A DNA stretch of 64,000 nt from positions 808,609 to 872,608 of the forward strand of contig JAAOMT010000222.1 of the NCBI GenBank assembly GCA_016748015.1, given 5' to 3'. The position numbers and the translations under genes are program-made. The first letter of the stretch is position 1. Every line of letters begins with the position of its first letter. This stretch comes from Geosiphon pyriformis (lineage: Eukaryota; Glomeromycota; Glomeromycetes; Archaeosporales; Geosiphonaceae). The notes under the pieces are model-generated. The model saw only the letters and a list, made by a program, of their open reading frames with translations. It was not told the origin of the DNA and ran no database searches. Below are positions 1 to 13,786 of this stretch, in pieces.

Positions 1-1253
1 CAATGGAAAGACTGCAAAAATTTCATTACAAAAAGATATTGTTTGTCCTACTTGCCAGGGGTAATTTAGTTATAACTTTTTTTGAGGTGATACTTATCTA
101 TACTTTATTAAAACTAATGTGATTATTTTGCTGGTTCTTAGGAAAGGCGGTAGGACGGGGGCTACGAAAAAATGTCATAGTTGTAATGGTAACGGAATAA
201 AAGTAATTACTCGACAAATTGGCCCGGGAATGATTCAACGATCTCAAACCCTTTGTCAAAATTGTACGTATCATCCAAACCTACCCGTGTATTTTGATCG
301 ACTTCAAACCCTCTGATCTTTTTTCCCAATGAATTATCATCAAGGTAATGGTGAGGGTGAAGTAATAAGAGAAAAGGATAGATGTAAAAAGTGTAAAGGC
401 ACAAAAGTAATAAGTGAAAAGAAATATTTAGATATATTCATTGAAAAGGGTATGCAAAACGGTCAAAAGATAATAATGGCAGGGGAGGCCGATCAAGAGG
501 TATATTTTGCAACCGAAATCGTCCTAATCTTTTCTCCTTGATGCTAATTTAAATCGTTGATTTTTTTTAGCCGGGTGTTGAAACGGGTGATGTCATTCTC
601 CATTTACAACAAAAACCACATGACGTATTTGAACGTCAAGGAAATGATTTGAAAACTAAGGTGACTATTACATTAACGGAGGCTTTATGTGGCTTCTCTA
701 AGGTACTCGTTAAACACTTGGATAAACGTGGACTTGTCGTCAATCACCCAGCCGGTGAAGTAATCAAACCTGGCGATATAAAATGCATAGTAGATGAAGG
801 GATGCCAACATACAAACAGCCTTATGACAAAGGAAATCTATATATAGAATTTGATATAAAATTCCCAGAATCTATGTGGGCTAGCCCGGAGATGTTGAAT
901 GTAAGTGTAGATTTGAGCAGTTGCCTTCATTTTTAAGATATTTCCTTAAAAAGATATTCAAATTGTTGCAAGGTCCTGGAATCTGTTTTGCCCGCTCGTC
1001 CGCCACCAGAAAAAACAAATCGTAATGATGTCATAGACGAAGTACAATTAGTAGAGCGTGATTTCACCCAGGTAGGTTTAAAAATTAATCATACACAATT
1101 CATAAGCCAAATCATCCCATTTACATAACCTGACTTCATCGCTAGTTTGGGAACAAGAAAGAAAAAGTTGGTAATGTATGGGACGAGGAAGATGACCTCG
1201 AAGAGGATGAATATGATGAAGATGAGCATACAGTTAATTGCAATCAACAATAG
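1..1253 (+). CDS. YDJ1: Type I DnaJ/Hsp40 co-chaperone (Ydj1/Mas5 class), 5' truncated by window
   Basis: Co-chaperone that delivers unfolded clients to Hsp70 and stimulates its ATPase. Exons read in one frame: 1-60, 142-263, 345-499, 571-900, 973-1071, 1146-1253, all with GT-AG introns of 72-81 bp. The visible part starts inside the zinc-binding region. It shows CPTCQG, CHSCNGNG, CQNCNGNG (codon split by an intron) and CKKCKGT, the four CxxCxG modules of type I J-proteins. The first C-terminal client-binding domain follows (PGVETGDVI...HDVFERQGNDL, TLTEALCGF), then the second (DEGMP...GNLYIEFDIKFP). An acidic stretch precedes the last four residues CNQQ, a CaaX box of the farnesylated type seen in yeast Ydj1, suggesting attachment to ER or cytosolic membranes. 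The J domain lies upstream of the window. No nonsense codons. Ydj1 class is inferred from architecture. Confidence 0.93.
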
Positions 1254-1807
1254 GACATTCATCATTTATTTACTTTGATCATAATGCATATTTAAATATA
1301 ACCAATAACCTTGTATTTTTGAAGAGCTCAAGTTTTTTCTCAACAGAAATAGTAGAATTATGAGACAAATATATAAATCCTATTTTTAAAATTAAAATTT
1401 AGTAATTTTCATAGTCTTATGGACCTTTACAGGAAAAGTTAAATTACATCATAGCGGTACAATTTCTTGATCAAATAAAGTATCGCCAATGTGACTATTC
1501 CTACTATGTTAGTAACGATGGGCGTAACAGCAATGATGGTATTTTTAGTTTCGAGAAAAAGAATGTTCCAATCCCAAGAAATAGTCGTGATGTCATATAT
1601 TCACTTTGGTTTTGTTACACGCCCCATATAATCCAGTTAATAGCTAGTACTGATAAAGTTTCTTACAGTTGATCTTCCTCAAAAAGTAAAAATATCATTT
1701 TTAAGTTCAGTATGAATTGAGGCTTAGAGGCGGAGGACCAAGTTTAAAGAACTTATTTGTAGATATTAACGTAGATTGCTTTTAGTGATTCGTTTGTAAA
1801 CCTATCA
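1254..1807. other. Intergenic spacer between convergent genes
   Basis: Contains the 3' regions of the DnaJ gene (plus) and the La-motif gene (minus), which converge here. On the minus strand about 1430-1590 there is an open stretch of roughly 49 codons with a hydrophobic segment, but it has no ATG and I could not join it to an exon by GT-AG splicing. I see no other gene. Confidence 0.6.
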
Positions 1808-3211
1808 TCATCGTGGGATCGCTTCTCCTTTGATAATTAAGGTAGGTGGATAGTGGGAGGCTTCGGTTCTAATCTTTTTAGCAGGGCTGTTTGCTTCATC
1901 CTCACAGGATCGCTTTGTAGGTGAATCTATAGAAGTGGATGATTCAGTTTCCTTATGTGTGACTCTTCCAGTGATAGCATTATTCCTGTCATCAGCTTGC
2001 ACCATGGGTTGAGACTTTGATATGGTTTTGGTAGTTGAAATAGGAACAACTAAATTTTGTGGCTGGTAATAACTTTCAAAAGTAAGTTTTTTATTTGAAA
2101 AATTCTCGCTCGAAGAGGCTACTGGTCGTTGAATGGCCAATTTCTTTGCTTGATTACTCCTTGCTTCAAAATAGTTATTTAATTCCTCACCTTTAAAAAA
2201 AATTTAATAAATTAATCAATAAATAATCAATTTAATAAGCGATTGACTAAAAGAAATAGCTACCCTTTAAGTTTGCAAAAATGGGCATCACACCTTCGAA
2301 ATCGATTGTTTTGTTCTCTTGAAGCATTTTAATTATTGCTGCAGAATTTTCGGAATGAATTTCAATCACCCCTTGTTGTTTTTCAAGGTATGGAAAGAAA
2401 ATCCATTTAATAGTACCCCCTAAAGGCTGGATCAATTTCACAATTCTGGAACGAACTGAGAAATGTCGGGTTTCAGCTCCAGCACCATTAAATTTAATAA
2501 ATATAGGATTAAGATTTTTACAATCGTCTTGACCACCGCTTTCTAATGGCTCATAATTGGTAGGCCTCACCGTTGTCGTCGAGGCCCCTCTTTTTATATT
2601 TGTAAATTGTGATGCTTCTTTTGACTTGGATGACTGTTCTATGGGAGAGCGTACGAACGGAAGTTATTTTGTGCCTGATCAGAAATATCAGATCGATTGT
2701 CTTGATCGAAAGCAAATATTTGGTTGAATCTTTGAACCCATTTACCATTTTGAGAAACCTTATTTTCTTGAAATCTGTTTTCAGTTAAAACGTCAGCCGG
2801 TGGTTGCTTGCCCGATAGACGAACCATTTCACCATCTTCGCTCACCTCAAGTAAATAAACCGATTCACGAAGAGCTTCTATAATCAACCCTAAATCAAGA
2901 CCACGCCATTGCTTCATGGTAGGGAAATCTAATATTGCGTCAATTACAGCCCATTGGTCATCACCTCCCATGTATCTCAAATGGGCCAATCTAATGTCAA
3001 ATTTCAAGTTTCTTTCGCTAAATAGATATTCAAAGCGTTCCAGAATGGAATTCCTTAGCTCATTTCTTTGCTGCAAAGCATCTTGTGATCCTTGGGAAAT
3101 TGATAATTCTGGTTGCATAGTGGGTAATAAATCTGGGATCGTCTCAATTTTTGATAAACTTTTCCGACCGGTGTTAACGCTAGTAGTTCCTGTCAATACC
3201 ACGCCTTCCAT
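1808..3211 (-). CDS. La-motif RNA-binding protein with C-terminal xRRM-like domain
   Basis: Three exons on the minus strand: 3211-2746, 2638-2264, 2190-1808 (GT-AG introns of 107 and 73 bp), giving 407 residues ending in TGA. Residues about 50-135 form a La motif: ERFEYLFSERNLKFD, then EALRESVYLLEVSEDGEMVR, close to the ALxxSxxLExSEDxxxIRR signature of La proteins that bind UUU-3'OH ends of RNA. Residues about 195-300 resemble the extended RRM of La/LARP7: a GTIKWIFF strand, a QQGVIEI strand, then LKGEELNNYFEARSNQAKK as the long C-terminal helix. The canonical RRM1 that normally follows the La motif is not visible; only about 60 low-complexity residues separate the two domains. The tail has a basic KKIR patch. 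It could be a true La (tRNA 3' end protection) or a LARP7-type telomerase or snRNA protein; the sequence alone does not decide. Confidence 0.85.
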
Positions 3212-3229
3212 AGCGAATTAGGTTGTGAA

Positions 3230-6200
3230 AGAAAAAGGAACCGATGTTTGGCGTTTTTCAAGAAATCTCGAAATTCACAAATCTTGTGCAATGTGATAAT
3301 TATCCGCAGGATTTTTAAATATGCTAATTTTAAATATTTATTATGTTTAAGCATTTAAATAATTATATTTTTTTAAATTTAATTAATGTGTTTAAATTTT
3401 AAATATTTGTTATTTTCAATTAAAACCAATTATCACTATTTATATATGTCGTTATATACATGTCTAAAGTATATGTAATTCTCTACTTAAACTTATATTA
3501 AGATTACATAAAATTAGGTAAAAAAATATTTTTTTGCATTCATTTTATCTATAAAGTAATTTAAAGTCGTACTATTTTAAACAAAATTATTTATTCAGAT
3601 TTGGTATTTTTTTATTGATTTGTATTAGAAAATTGCAGATTCCATATTACAATATCTAATTAATATTATTTTATTGTAAACATATATGCATTATAACTGA
3701 TTTTATTTAAATTTTTATGAAGCATTGAGCTTTTAAAAATATGTATAATTGTAATTGATATATAAAAATCAAAATAGAAAATTGTTCAAATTATTTATTA
3801 ACACTTACAAATACTGTATCTAATTCCATTGATTCTCGTAATTAATAGACTCGTTTTAATAATAGTTGTCTTCATTTTTCTTCTTAATAATTTTCTTTGT
3901 TTTTCTTGATAATTTTTTTATTTTTGTTGCTTATATTCACAATTTTGTAATTTTTTTGTTCATTATCAATTCTAACAAATTCATAATGGCTTGATTCTGC
4001 TTTATTATTGTTATTTTCTTTATTATTACTAAATATATAATTCTTACTTATATGTTAAAACTTATTTTTTATTTTGTTATAAATAATTTTCTATGTCATC
4101 TTATAAATTAGAAATGCTGTAATATTTAAAAGATCTGTAAATGAGTTTAAAATCAATATTATTTCATGTATTTTTAATTTATTCAACAGAAATATTATAG
4201 ACAAAATATTGAATTCATTAAATAAAAGTTGATTTTCTGTTATTTAATTATTATATTAATAATGTATTTATATAAATTAAATTATAATTAATATATATAA
4301 TAAATTTATTAAATAAAAAATAATATTTTCAAATATTTTTAATTTATTAAATATTTTTTTAATATTTATATAATTTTTTAATTAGCATAAATAATAATTT
4401 TACTTAAAAATATTTTACAAGAAATATTAACAAACTTAACAATATTTTATTTATATTGTAAATATACATAATTATATTAAATTTTATAATATAAAACAAA
4501 ACTTAAAAATTTATGTTTTTTGAATTTTAAATTTTCAAGTATTTTTTGTATATTATTAATTTACATAAACCAAAACTAACAACAAATAATTTAATAATAT
4601 CAAGCAAACAAATAATCTTAGCTAACAAAAAATTAAACAAATCACAAAAAACATTAAATATTATTTTTGTATCACTAATTAAGATATTTTTTTCTATATT
4701 TATCCTAAACTTAGGCTTAAATAACTACAATTTCCTACTAATACAGTCTTTTTTTATTATCAAAAATTAATATTATCTTATTAATTTAGTTCTTAAAAAC
4801 AAAATTTTTATATAAGATTGTATAAATTTTAATGTTTAATATTTTTAATTAAAGAATATATAATACTGAAAACAAAAACAGATTACAAACTTTTACCAAA
4901 AACTTTTATAATTTAATATAATCAAATAAAATTTTAAAGCACACAAAAATATTTTTTGAACATATAAAAACATAATTAGACATCTTAATATTACTATATA
5001 TTAAACACAAAATACTTAAATAGTTTTTATTATAAAGCTCTTTTTAATAACAACTGACAATTTTTTATAAACTGTTTTTATTAAATATATATAAAAAACA
5101 GTCAAGACTTTGTTAATAAATTCAGAAAACATATAAAGTCTAAATATTAAACCAAAGCAATACAAATTCAGTTTATATTTTAAATAAACAAGTTATCTAT
5201 AATTTTTATATTTGGATCTGTTTTTTATTAAGTTTTATAAACAGCTTAAAAATATTGTAAATAAAATAATAAGTATTGTTTAATATAATCAAATTATTAG
5301 CTATAATAAATTTTTTATAAATACCAAAAAAAAAATCAAATAAAAGTGTATTATATTATATATAAAAACATTTATACAATTATTACTGACAATTTTCAAA
5401 TGGTTTTTAACTTTTATTCACTTAATAAAAATGGTTTTTAATCTAATTAAATTAGTTATATAATGTTTTTCTATTCAATATTTGTTCTAAATATTAAACA
5501 GATAAAACTTAAGCTTTAAAACACATATATTTATAGCAATTTAACTATTTATATACAAAATTACTAAGCAAAAAAAAATACACTTTAATATTAAAAAAAT
5601 TATCTGCAATTTAGACAATATCAAAGATAATAACTCATAAATTTTAATATTTATGTCCATTGTTACAAGTAATTATTTGAGGTGTGAGTACAAATAACAA
5701 ATTCATAACTTAGTACTTAATAACTGGTTATTGTTGGTATCTTTTGAAGATTTTTGTAATCTGAAAGTTTTGATGGAGTCTTTTGTATAATAAACAGAGA
5801 TTTATTTGTTTGTTTCAGTACCCATTCTGAAAGTTTTTTCTGTAAATTTTTTTCTTAGCATGGTAACCAGTTTTTTCTAATAAGCTATTCTTAATTTTCA
5901 AGTATCTACTCTTGTTTTATAGATCTTTTACCAGTTTTTTTTGACATTAATAACTTAGTGTTTAATTCTTTTAATCAATTAGTAACAACAAAAAAATAAA
6001 CAAAAAAAAATAAAAAAAATAAAAAAAGAATTTAAGAAATTAGTATTTTATTAATAGCCATGATTAAGAGCTATTAGTCCAGTATAGTTAAGTGGTAAAT
6101 TCTATTAATATGAAGTGTTAATAAAGTAGTGATAATTAATATTTTTTCAATCAAGTAATAATAATATAGATTGGATAATAATAAGTATTTTTATTAATAT

Positions 6201-9200
6201 TGATGATTTTATTTCAAGTTATAATATTTTATCTTTTAAAGGGAGAGATATTAAATAATTAGTTATTGCTAACTTAGATTTTGAACTGAATTCTGTCTTT
6301 TTTGCTTCTAATACTCTCATTATATATTTTTGAATTTTTTCAATTTCTCTAGCAAGAAATTCTGAAATTTCTGGAATTCTGCAATTCTTTAAGAAAAATC
6401 CTAAAATTTCTGGAATCTTATAATTTCTTAAAAAAAATTCTGAAATTTCTGAAATTTTGTAATTCCTTAGAAAGAATCCTGAAATTTTTTTTTACTATAG
6501 TTATTTCTGATTGATAAATTTTTTATACTATTAATTTTTCTTAATTTCTATAAGTAATATTATCTTAATATTAAAAAAATAAGCTGTTATTTTATCTACT
6601 ATTTTTTATAGTATTTAAATTTTTTAATAAGTTATCAGTATATATACAAATTATTTTTGTTTACAATTCATATAAACATTCTTAAATATCCAAAAATTTT
6701 TTTAAGCATAAAAAATTAGAATAACCAAAAATTAAAACAATTTTATTAGAATTAACAAAAAGTTTACACATGTAAATTAAACTTTTTTTGAATTACAATA
6801 ACATTAAATCTTTAAAACTTAGCTTTTTTTAATGATAAAAAGTTTTTTAATTCATAATTAAATTATGTTTGTCTAATAATTTGTCTTTAAAAATAATGCT
6901 TAAGCATTTTAAAAATAAATTACATCAAAATAATAAAAATTTTTCAATATTTTAAACATTAAAAAGTAACTAAGAAAACAAAAAGTATTAAGCAGATTGT
7001 TTGTTAAAAAAATTCTATTATTCCAAAAAAATTTCACAATATTTGTTAAATAATTATTAATAAAACTAATTCTTAACTTAACTAAATACTATAAAAGATT
7101 TATAAATATTCAACTTACAACTTGTAAATTTAAAAAATAATACTTAAACAAACAGCCAAGAATTTTTATTATATTAAAAAAACTAATCATTAAAGCCACT
7201 TTTTTTTTATTTGTATTTACTTAAAAAATTTTAACTTATATAGAAATAAATAATACAAAGTCTCATTTGAAAAGTTTTTTAACAAATTGTCTTAAATTTA
7301 AACTTCATACTTATTATGATATTTTATTTTTAATATATATATTTAAATATAAAACTAAACTATATTTAGTAACTAATTATAAACTAAAAAACTGTCAAAA
7401 CCAAATAAAAAACTATTTATTTAACAATGTTTTCTTAAAAACCATATTTGAAAAAAACTTAATATTTAAATATATTTTAGCAAAACTTAACTTAAATATA
7501 TTTTTTGTTAATATAAAAATTTTTAAATACATATAAAATTTGCTATGTTTGACAATAAAAATTGCTTAACTACTAATAAACAAAAAAGTATCTAATATTT
7601 TCTAGTTAATAAAAACTACAACTATTTTGTTATTGTTAATAAAAATATTATAATACTTACTAGCAATATTTAAGTTAATATCTAATTATTTCTTATTTAA
7701 ATTATATTATTGACAAAAGTATTAGCTATAAAAAATAAAGTTTTTTTTACTATTAATCTCTATTTTGTTTGTTTTTGCCACAAAATTAATATTAATTTAA
7801 AAATTACACAAATGTTTATGTCTTTTTATTTTATACAATAAAAGATTATAAAAAATTCTTTAAAGAAATGAAAAAAAAACTTTACTTTAATCCAATTTAT
7901 TATGTATTTTATAACTATTTAAAAAATTAAAATCAGTTATTATTCTATTAATTCTGTTTATGTAAATATTTTTAAAAAATTCAATAAATCTAATACATAT
8001 TTTAATACACTTTAAACTAGCTTTTAAATAATATTATTTAATTAAATTATATGTTTTACATATATTTTGTAATATTAATTAAAGCTTTTAGCTCTTTTTC
8101 AAGAGATTTTTTACAATCAAGTCAATGGCAAACACAGATAATTGAATTGAAATATTCTTTAAAACTAAAAAAGTATTATTACAAAGAATATTAAATTTAC
8201 TATAAACAAATAAAATCTGATCTAACAAAATTTTTTTAGCAGTTTTAATTAGTATAATAAGTTATATATTTATTAGAATACTATTTCATTTATAAGATTT
8301 GGGAATTATTAAAACTTATGCTTTTTTTTAAAGCTTTAAAATATTATTAATAGTCAGATAAAAATTTAATAAATTCAAGACACAACTTAATACTATATTA
8401 TCATAATACTTTTAAAATTTATTGAATATTTTAAATAAATCTACCACTTTGTTATTAAACAAATCACTAATTATTAAAACCAAATTTTTATACTGATTTT
8501 ATTTATTATATTAAAAAAAACATCATTCTTTATATAGTTTAAAAATATATATTAATAAGACCATAAATTTAACAATATTAAAAACATTTTATGTTTTCTT
8601 GTCTACTCTATTATAATTTTATTAACTCTAAGTTTTATTTCACTTGGTTCTAAAATTAACTTATTTTTAATCACTAAATAATCTAGCACTATTTTATAAA
8701 AAAATTATTCTAAAAACTTTTTATCATGCTTTTTTTATTAAAACTAAAATTTTTTATTTGTTTTTTAATTGTCTTTTTAATAGACATACTTTTAGTTATT
8801 TCTGATTTATAATACTTGGAATTTTGATAAATTTTCTTAACTTTAAACAAATATTTAATTATATATATATAATCTATACTATTACAAATCATATTACTAA
8901 TCTTAAAAGTTTTAATATTATTAATATTTAATAAAACATTAATAAAACAATCAAATTAAAACTTATTGCTTGAGTTTAACTTTTTTATTATCTTAGTTAT
9001 TAATAACTCTAGACTAAAAAACTTTAAAGACTGTTTGTTTTTTAAATAATTAAACTTATTATATTAATGTTTAAAAAAAATTTTATAGACTGAATTTATT
9101 ATTATTTTTCTTAATATTTTTTATATTGTATTTAAATTTCTAAGATTTTTTGTATTTGTAAATCTACTTAATAATATTAAAAACAATACAGAAAAGTATT

Positions 9201-11610
9201 CTCTAAATTGCACTTATTTAGTCTTATTTGTATTCTTAATTTTAAATTTTTAACAATTTCTATTAGTCTGTTTGCAAATATTATTTAGACAAACATTTAA
9301 TAAACTTCCTAAATCAATTAAAATTATAACTATTTTGTAATCAATATCAAAAAAGTTAGATATAAAACCAATTTTACAATTTACAATTGCTGATATTAAA
9401 TTTTTATTAATAAAAATATAATTAATAATCTTCTTAATTTTCTTAAAGTTGTTTTAAGTAAAAATTTTGACTAAAAAATATTTATTAAAAAAGTTGATCA
9501 ATTTTAAATTTGAGTATTTTCTAAGATTTACATATTTTTTAAAACATAATGAATCAAAAAAATATTCATAATAATAGTCATATTATCACTAAAAAAAATT
9601 TTATTTAAACCAAATATAAAAACCTAAACACTATTAAACTTATTTATAATTTACAGTTTAATATTAGATCTTAATTTTGTCTTAATAACAATAGAAATTA
9701 TATTATTAAACTCCAAATATTAACAAATAATATTTTTTTGTTTAGTTAAATTGTTTATATTTCTAATATTATATGTAGCTACTTTCTAAATAAACTTACT
9801 TATTGAGATATAAAAAGTATTAAAAAACTTAAGCCAACATATAAAAAATTTAGTTTTGTCAAAATTAAGTTAACTAAAACTTTTAAAACAACTATTTTTA
9901 ACTCTAAACTTTTTATTTTGGTGGTTAAAACTTTTAAACCATTTAAATTTATAATTAAAAATTTCAATACACTTATTATAAAAAAAGAAAATATCTTAAA
10001 CAAAATATCTATAATCATTTTTGAATTCAATTCTGAGCTAAAAACTGGTATATTAATTTAAAAAAAAATAAAACAATAAAAACATGTAAAATTAAGTTCA
10101 TATTATCTAATTTAAGACTTATTTTTAAAAGCTACAAACTTAAAAATAAGAAAATTTTTTTTAATATAAAAGTGTATTAACTAAAAATAATTTTATCTAA
10201 AATAAACTTTTAATAAACTTTTTTTATATTAGAAGTGAAAAAGTCTGCAAAATTATATTTAAAAAATAATGTTTAAATTGTTTATATTTTTTATAATAAA
10301 CTAAGTCTAATCTATCTTAAAAAAGTCTTATATTATCAAAAATTAGCTTTGTGCAAAATATTATTTTTAGATTTTATTAAATTTAAAATCAATCATAATA
10401 CAATAAATATTATTGCCAGTTTTAAATAAGCAATTAATTATACAAGTTTTTCTATCAATCTCCTTTAATAGAACACCAAAATTATGAACAGTTATTTTCA
10501 TAAACAGAGTAAACAAAAGCACTTTAAACTAATTTTAAACATCTAAATCTCATGAATTTTTATAGTTTTGGCTATATATACTGAATTTTTTTGGATTAAA
10601 AAAAATTACTTAAATATTAGATAATTAACTTAACTTGATTTAATGAACTTTACTATAGTTTTTTGTTATAGTCTAATTAATTATAATCAAATTAATACTA
10701 TTTGATACTATTTAATCCTATTCAATTACTGCAGTAATAATCATATTTTTAAGTATATTTGTAAAATTTTTTTTGATAATTACAGTTTAATCTAAATAAA
10801 ATTTTTGTTTCTTAAAATTATTGTTTATAATAATTTTATTTTTTTTAGCCAATGACATAATTTTTTTCATGTTTTTTCTAAGATAAATGTAAATTTAATA
10901 ATCTTTTTAAATTTTAAAAAAATAATAATCTTTCTAAAACCATTTATTTTTGAGAAAATTTTTTTAATAACCTGTATTTTTATTGTAGTTAATTTTTTTT
11001 TAACTGCTAAGAGATTAATATCCAAAGCAAAAAAATTTTTGATAAAATTTTTTATTTAAGTTTTAACAATTTTAAAGTTTATTTACTTTTTTTTTAAAAA
11101 AATATTGAGAAAATAAGAAAAGTTTATTATTATTTTTTATTTAAAATTAAAAAAAACTAAGAAAAAATCACAATTTATATTAGTATTTATTTTTTTGGCT
11201 TTAAAAGTAATAGCAACCAAATTCAAAAAAACTTATTTTTAATATTAATTAAAATATTACTGTTCTTATTATTACTAAAATTACTGTTCATATTTAAATA
11301 GATATTATTACTAAAACCAAATTTGATTAACAAAACATTTTTTTATTATCAGAATATTTGACATTACCAAAAAAAACCCACTAATAGAATCATAAAAAGC
11401 CTTTTTGAGCATTTTTTTTAGATATATTACTGCTAAAAACAGTTTTTAAGTTTACTACAAAAAATTTATTTATTTAAAAAATATCAAATAAAAAACAACA
11501 AGAAATATCAAAAAACTTTTTTTCAAAAAATATGCTTTGTAGAAAATTTTAGATGTAAAAAAATAAAAAGTTTTTGTTTTTAAAATATTATTATTTATAA
11601 TTAATTTTAT
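3230..11610. other. AT-rich desert without recognisable genes
   Basis: About 8.4 kb of extremely AT-rich DNA. Open frames here are short, low-complexity (K, N, I, L, F, Y) and lack recognisable motifs. A minus-strand frame at 9800-10030 has a heptad-like region (LKVLTTKIKSLELKIVVLKVL) that might be a remnant of a LINE ORF1 coiled coil; this is weak. A slightly less AT-biased patch at about 5660-5960 was not identified. Most of the region is probably decayed transposon sequence. Confidence 0.6.
6354..6490. repeat. Degenerate tandem repeat, ~39-bp unit, about 3.5 copies
   Basis: Successive units share the core TCTGAAATTTCTGGAATTCT followed by a variable AATTCTTTAAGAA segment. Units begin near 6354, 6391, 6430 and 6469 and differ mainly by C/T and G/A changes. 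No coding frame spans it. Confidence 0.7.
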
Positions 11611-12758
11611 AACTAAAATATCAAAATTTTTTTTTATTAAATATTTAATAAATATAGTCCAACCATTACTTAAAACTATAGAATTATACAAGTTCTTATA
11701 TTAAGTATGACTCATGTATTTTTCACATATAACTAGCCATTCAGGCCAATTAAGACAACACTAAATACCTAAATTATTTACAACAAGAAAATCACACAAG
11801 AAGCCAAAATGCACACTAAATAGATGAAAATACAAACCAAAACAGACATAGATGCCAAACTTAATGCCAAAATTAAAAACCACACCAAAAGATCACAAAA
11901 AAGCCAGATCAGATACAATTGGTATTACAAATCTATTACATGACAGAAGACCCAATTTTTTATAATGTGCTTTTAACTTGGCAATTAGCAACCACATAGT
12001 AGATCTGTAATTTTCAGCAAAATTCTGGACCAAATTGATAACCAGAAATGCACTATTGAAACCATCACTCAATAAGTAAATAGTGTTAGTCATCTAGTCT
12101 TTTATCATGAAACCTTTGGTTAAGAACATATACAACTAATTAGAAAACTCAGTCTTGTGCAAAAAACCTATTATCAAACTTCCAATGGCACAGGCACCTA
12201 ACAGACCATTCCAAAAATTAATAGTTTTTAAAATAAGATCTCTCCTAATATGTACATTATAAATACAAGAGAACATATGGTTAAAATCCTCAACTAGTTC
12301 ACACCAAATGCACAGAACACTAAAATAATTTGAATTATAAAGCTTTTTTTTTTGACAATAAACAATTGGCAATACAGGGCTTTTATGAAGTAAAATTTAA
12401 GCATCACAGAAACAGAGCTAGTAAACTCAGAATAATACCTACCATTAAAATGCTACATACTAAAGATTCTATTTATATCAAACTTATTACACAGAACACT
12501 ATTCACAAAACTCTCAGCATATTTGGATTTCCAACCAACAAAGCTTACAGTATCAAAAAAACACTTAACAAAACAATAAACATTTCTAAAAATGAGTTTG
12601 CTTTCAATGATCAAGAAATAGCATAACATATTAACAGACAACATAAAATTGGATTTGGTGGTAGCATCAGCCAGAAGATTAGCATACTTATTGCCAATAA
12701 CTCCAGAATGACTTTTGATCTTGTTCTAACTAATTAATAAATTCTTAGATACAATTAT

Positions 12759-13160
12759 TCAGTAAATATGTTTCTTCTTCAACCAACATTTATCATGAAA
12801 ATTAGGACCCATATTCTTCCTAAATAAGACACAAATATCCAAAAAAGCTTGACTATCCATAAACAAAATGACTGAACTGAATACTGGCACACAATCCAAA
12901 ATAAGAGTAATAGCCTGTAGTTTTGCTAAAGTTAAAGAAAACAGATCATGTACTTCAACTCTTATATCATTGTCTATGTCCAGAAAGTATGCAATGGCAC
13001 CACCATGAGTGCTCACAGTCCCTAATTCCTTGTCCAAACTATCAGTATAAACAAAAAAAAAGCTTAATTCACTCTTCAAAAGACACTTATTAACAGAATT
13101 AACTTCATCCAAACAGTAACTAAGAATAGAATTGGAAACTAGAACACAATTGTTAACCAA
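12759..13160 (-). pseudogene. LINE RNase H domain remnant
   Basis: Frame of about 133 codons with FFVYTDSLDKELG (first catalytic Asp region), LAKLQAITLILDCV (Glu replaced by Lys in ELQAI) and SVILFMDSQAFLDI (DSQA motif). The order and spacing match the RNase H domain in the better-preserved LINE at 39077-40754. The E-to-K change removes a likely catalytic acid. Confidence 0.75.
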
Positions 13161-13786
13161 ATATCTGTTCTCAATAAAACTGACCAGTCTACTAAATCAA
13201 CCAGAAATAAGTCCTCTGAAATCTAGTTTCTTCTATTTGTAAAAGGTTTTCCAAGTGAAACACCTATTGTGATGATTCAAAAGCTGGTTAGTAAAAACCA
13301 AACCAAATTTCTTGAACAAATTTACCATACCCAAATATTGTTTCAAGCCTAAAACATCAGCAATCACAATATCACTACTAATACAAAAAATATTAGACAA
13401 ATTGCCACCCAAAAAAAGCTTGTATAAGGCCAGAGTATTGGTAATACTAGCTAAAAAGCAATTCAAGAGATTGATTAATAATAAGATTGGAAAATTGAAA
13501 GATTGCTAGGACATTCAGCTAACAGCCTACAAATCCATGGCTCTATGCTCAAATAACTTGTCAAGAATGCCTTTTGAATTGCCAAAAATCACCAAGTTTG
13601 CCAAGAAGTTTTTTGCACTTGTCTAAAAGTTTTAAAGTCATACAATTCGAGATAGGAGATAGTTTCATTAGAAAAGTTTCTAAGTAAGTTAGTCTTTAGT
13701 TTTAGGGCTTTTTTCAATAGTTTGTCCTATTTCTCATATATACTTATAGAGACATGACTAAACTGCAATCTGTACCCAATGATTAG

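Noticed and set aside
4546-4770. Open frames in the deserts (4546-4770, 7267-7536, 8710-8892, 14925-15179, 42331-42516, 62927-63208)
   Set aside because: Low-complexity K/N/I/L/F composition expected by chance in A/T-rich DNA; no motifs, no splice context.
6070-6110. tRNA-like string (AGTATAGTTAAGTGGTAAATTCT)
   Set aside because: No acceptor stem or T-loop (TTCGA-type) at the proper distance; cannot fold as a cloverleaf.
3230-11610. Mitochondrial or plastid-like origin of the AT-rich deserts
   Set aside because: No rRNA, tRNA or organelle protein genes, and the stretch is continuous with nuclear intron-containing genes and LINE relics.
11470-11691. 73-codon minus-strand frame at 11470-11691
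   Set aside because: It overlaps the 3' terminus of the LINE at 11629 and reads UTR and flank; no protein similarity.
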